Assembly (NCBI GenBank): GCA_016280485.1
Contig: JAEEGU010000001.1
Location: 1-6,758 of the forward strand
Direction of reading: 5' to 3'
Source: Bacillota bacterium
Lineage (GTDB): Bacteria; Bacillota; Clostridia; Peptostreptococcales; Anaerovoracaceae
Length of the DNA stretch: 6,758 nt
Shown: positions 6,589 through 6,758 of the stretch, piece after piece
Layout of the letters: every line of letters starts with the position of its first letter
How positions within the stretch are numbered: position 1 is the stretch's first letter
The notes under the pieces: model-generated
Seen by the model: only the letters and a program-made list of their open reading frames with translations
What the model was told of the DNA's origin: nothing
Database searches by the model: none
Program-made: the position numbers and the translations under genes

Positions 6589-6637
6589 AAAAGCGCAATC
6601 AAAATTCACCGAATTTTGATTGCGCTTTTTGTTTTTT
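6589..6637. terminator. Perfect 19-bp hairpin, bidirectional intrinsic terminator
   Basis: AAAAGCGCAATCAAAATTC (6589-6607) pairs without mismatch with 6611-6629 around a 3-nt loop ACC. On the plus strand it is followed by TTTTTGTTTTTT (6626-6637). On the minus strand it is followed by TTTTGCGTTTT. It can end the gene entering from the right (stop at 6680) and also block plus-strand transcription. The stronger T-run is on the plus side, although no firm plus-strand gene precedes it. The rest of the 6387-6679 gap holds only the TolC-like promoter and leader, the small inverted repeat at 6497-6512, and an A/T-rich stretch at 6638-6670 with CAATTTTTG twice in tandem. Confidence 0.85.
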
Positions 6638-6679
6638 GTGATATCTATTATCAATTTTTGACAATTTTTGTAATGTGCC

Positions 6680-6758
6680 CTACCTCACCGGCAGATGCGA
6701 CTGCCGAACTTGACAGTCATACCCACACTGTGCCAAGTATTCGCGCGTAGTATCCATC
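6680..6758 (-). CDS. Possible 3' end of an unidentified gene entering from the right
   Basis: Reading leftwards from the window edge, one minus frame gives MDTTREYLAQCGYDC then QVRQSHLPVR and a TAG at 6680-6682. The Met at 6755-6757 is probably internal, because no ribosome binding site can be seen. The support is positional: the stop is followed 43 nt later by the terminator hairpin, and the region lacks the A/T richness of the adjacent spacer. The two other minus frames are also open for 13 and 23 codons, so frame choice is uncertain. I do not recognise the protein. Confidence 0.4.
   Translation of the reverse strand, partial: MDTTREYLAQCGYDCQVRQSHLPVR

Noticed and set aside
6658..6686. 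TTGACA at 6658-6663 as a plus-strand promoter
   Set aside because: The hexamer 17 nt downstream is TACCTC, a poor -10. The TTGACA arises from the tandem CAATTTTTG repeat.

Overview
The window looks like a chromosomal segment of a Gram-positive, moderate-GC member of the Bacillota, most likely class Clostridia. The evidence is strong AAGGAG-type ribosome binding sites, sigma-A style promoters with exact 17-nt spacers, tandem copper-amine-oxidase-N ('stalk') domains typical of Clostridia cell-surface proteins, and an intergenic hairpin repeat of a kind I recall from gut Clostridia. I cannot name a genus. Every gene I can support is on the minus strand, so transcription runs from high to low coordinates.

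Region by region, in transcription order. (1) 6680-6758: the apparent 3' tail of a gene that enters from the right. (2) 6387-6679: an intergenic region with a perfect 19-bp terminator hairpin, a small inverted repeat, and a very good promoter (TTGACC, 17 nt, TATAAT) for the next gene. (3) 5157-6386: a secreted TolC/OEP-family helical protein, closed by an intrinsic terminator at 5084-5111. (4) A new promoter sits directly against that terminator (TTGCCT, 17 nt, TATAAT at 5052-5080). It appears to drive a four-gene unit: a secreted protein with two stalk domains (3923-5002), a trypsin-fold protein that has apparently lost its catalytic His and Ser (3046-3882), a membrane-bound CapD/PglF-type nucleotide-sugar 4,6-dehydratase (1142-3028), and UDP-glucose 4-epimerase GalE (1-1034, cut by the left window edge). 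A hairpin-rich intergenic repeat separates the last two genes, and its end forms the galE ribosome binding site.

Functionally this is a cell-envelope and glycan neighbourhood. GalE and the CapD-like enzyme make activated sugars (UDP-galactose, and probably a UDP-4-keto-6-deoxy-HexNAc) for a surface polysaccharide or glycoprotein. The stalk protein and the TolC-like protein are exported envelope proteins. The degenerate trypsin-like protein has no signal peptide, and its role is unknown. Its placement between an exported protein and a glycan enzyme is the least explained part of the window. I see no rRNA, tRNA, CRISPR array, insertion sequence or phage gene.
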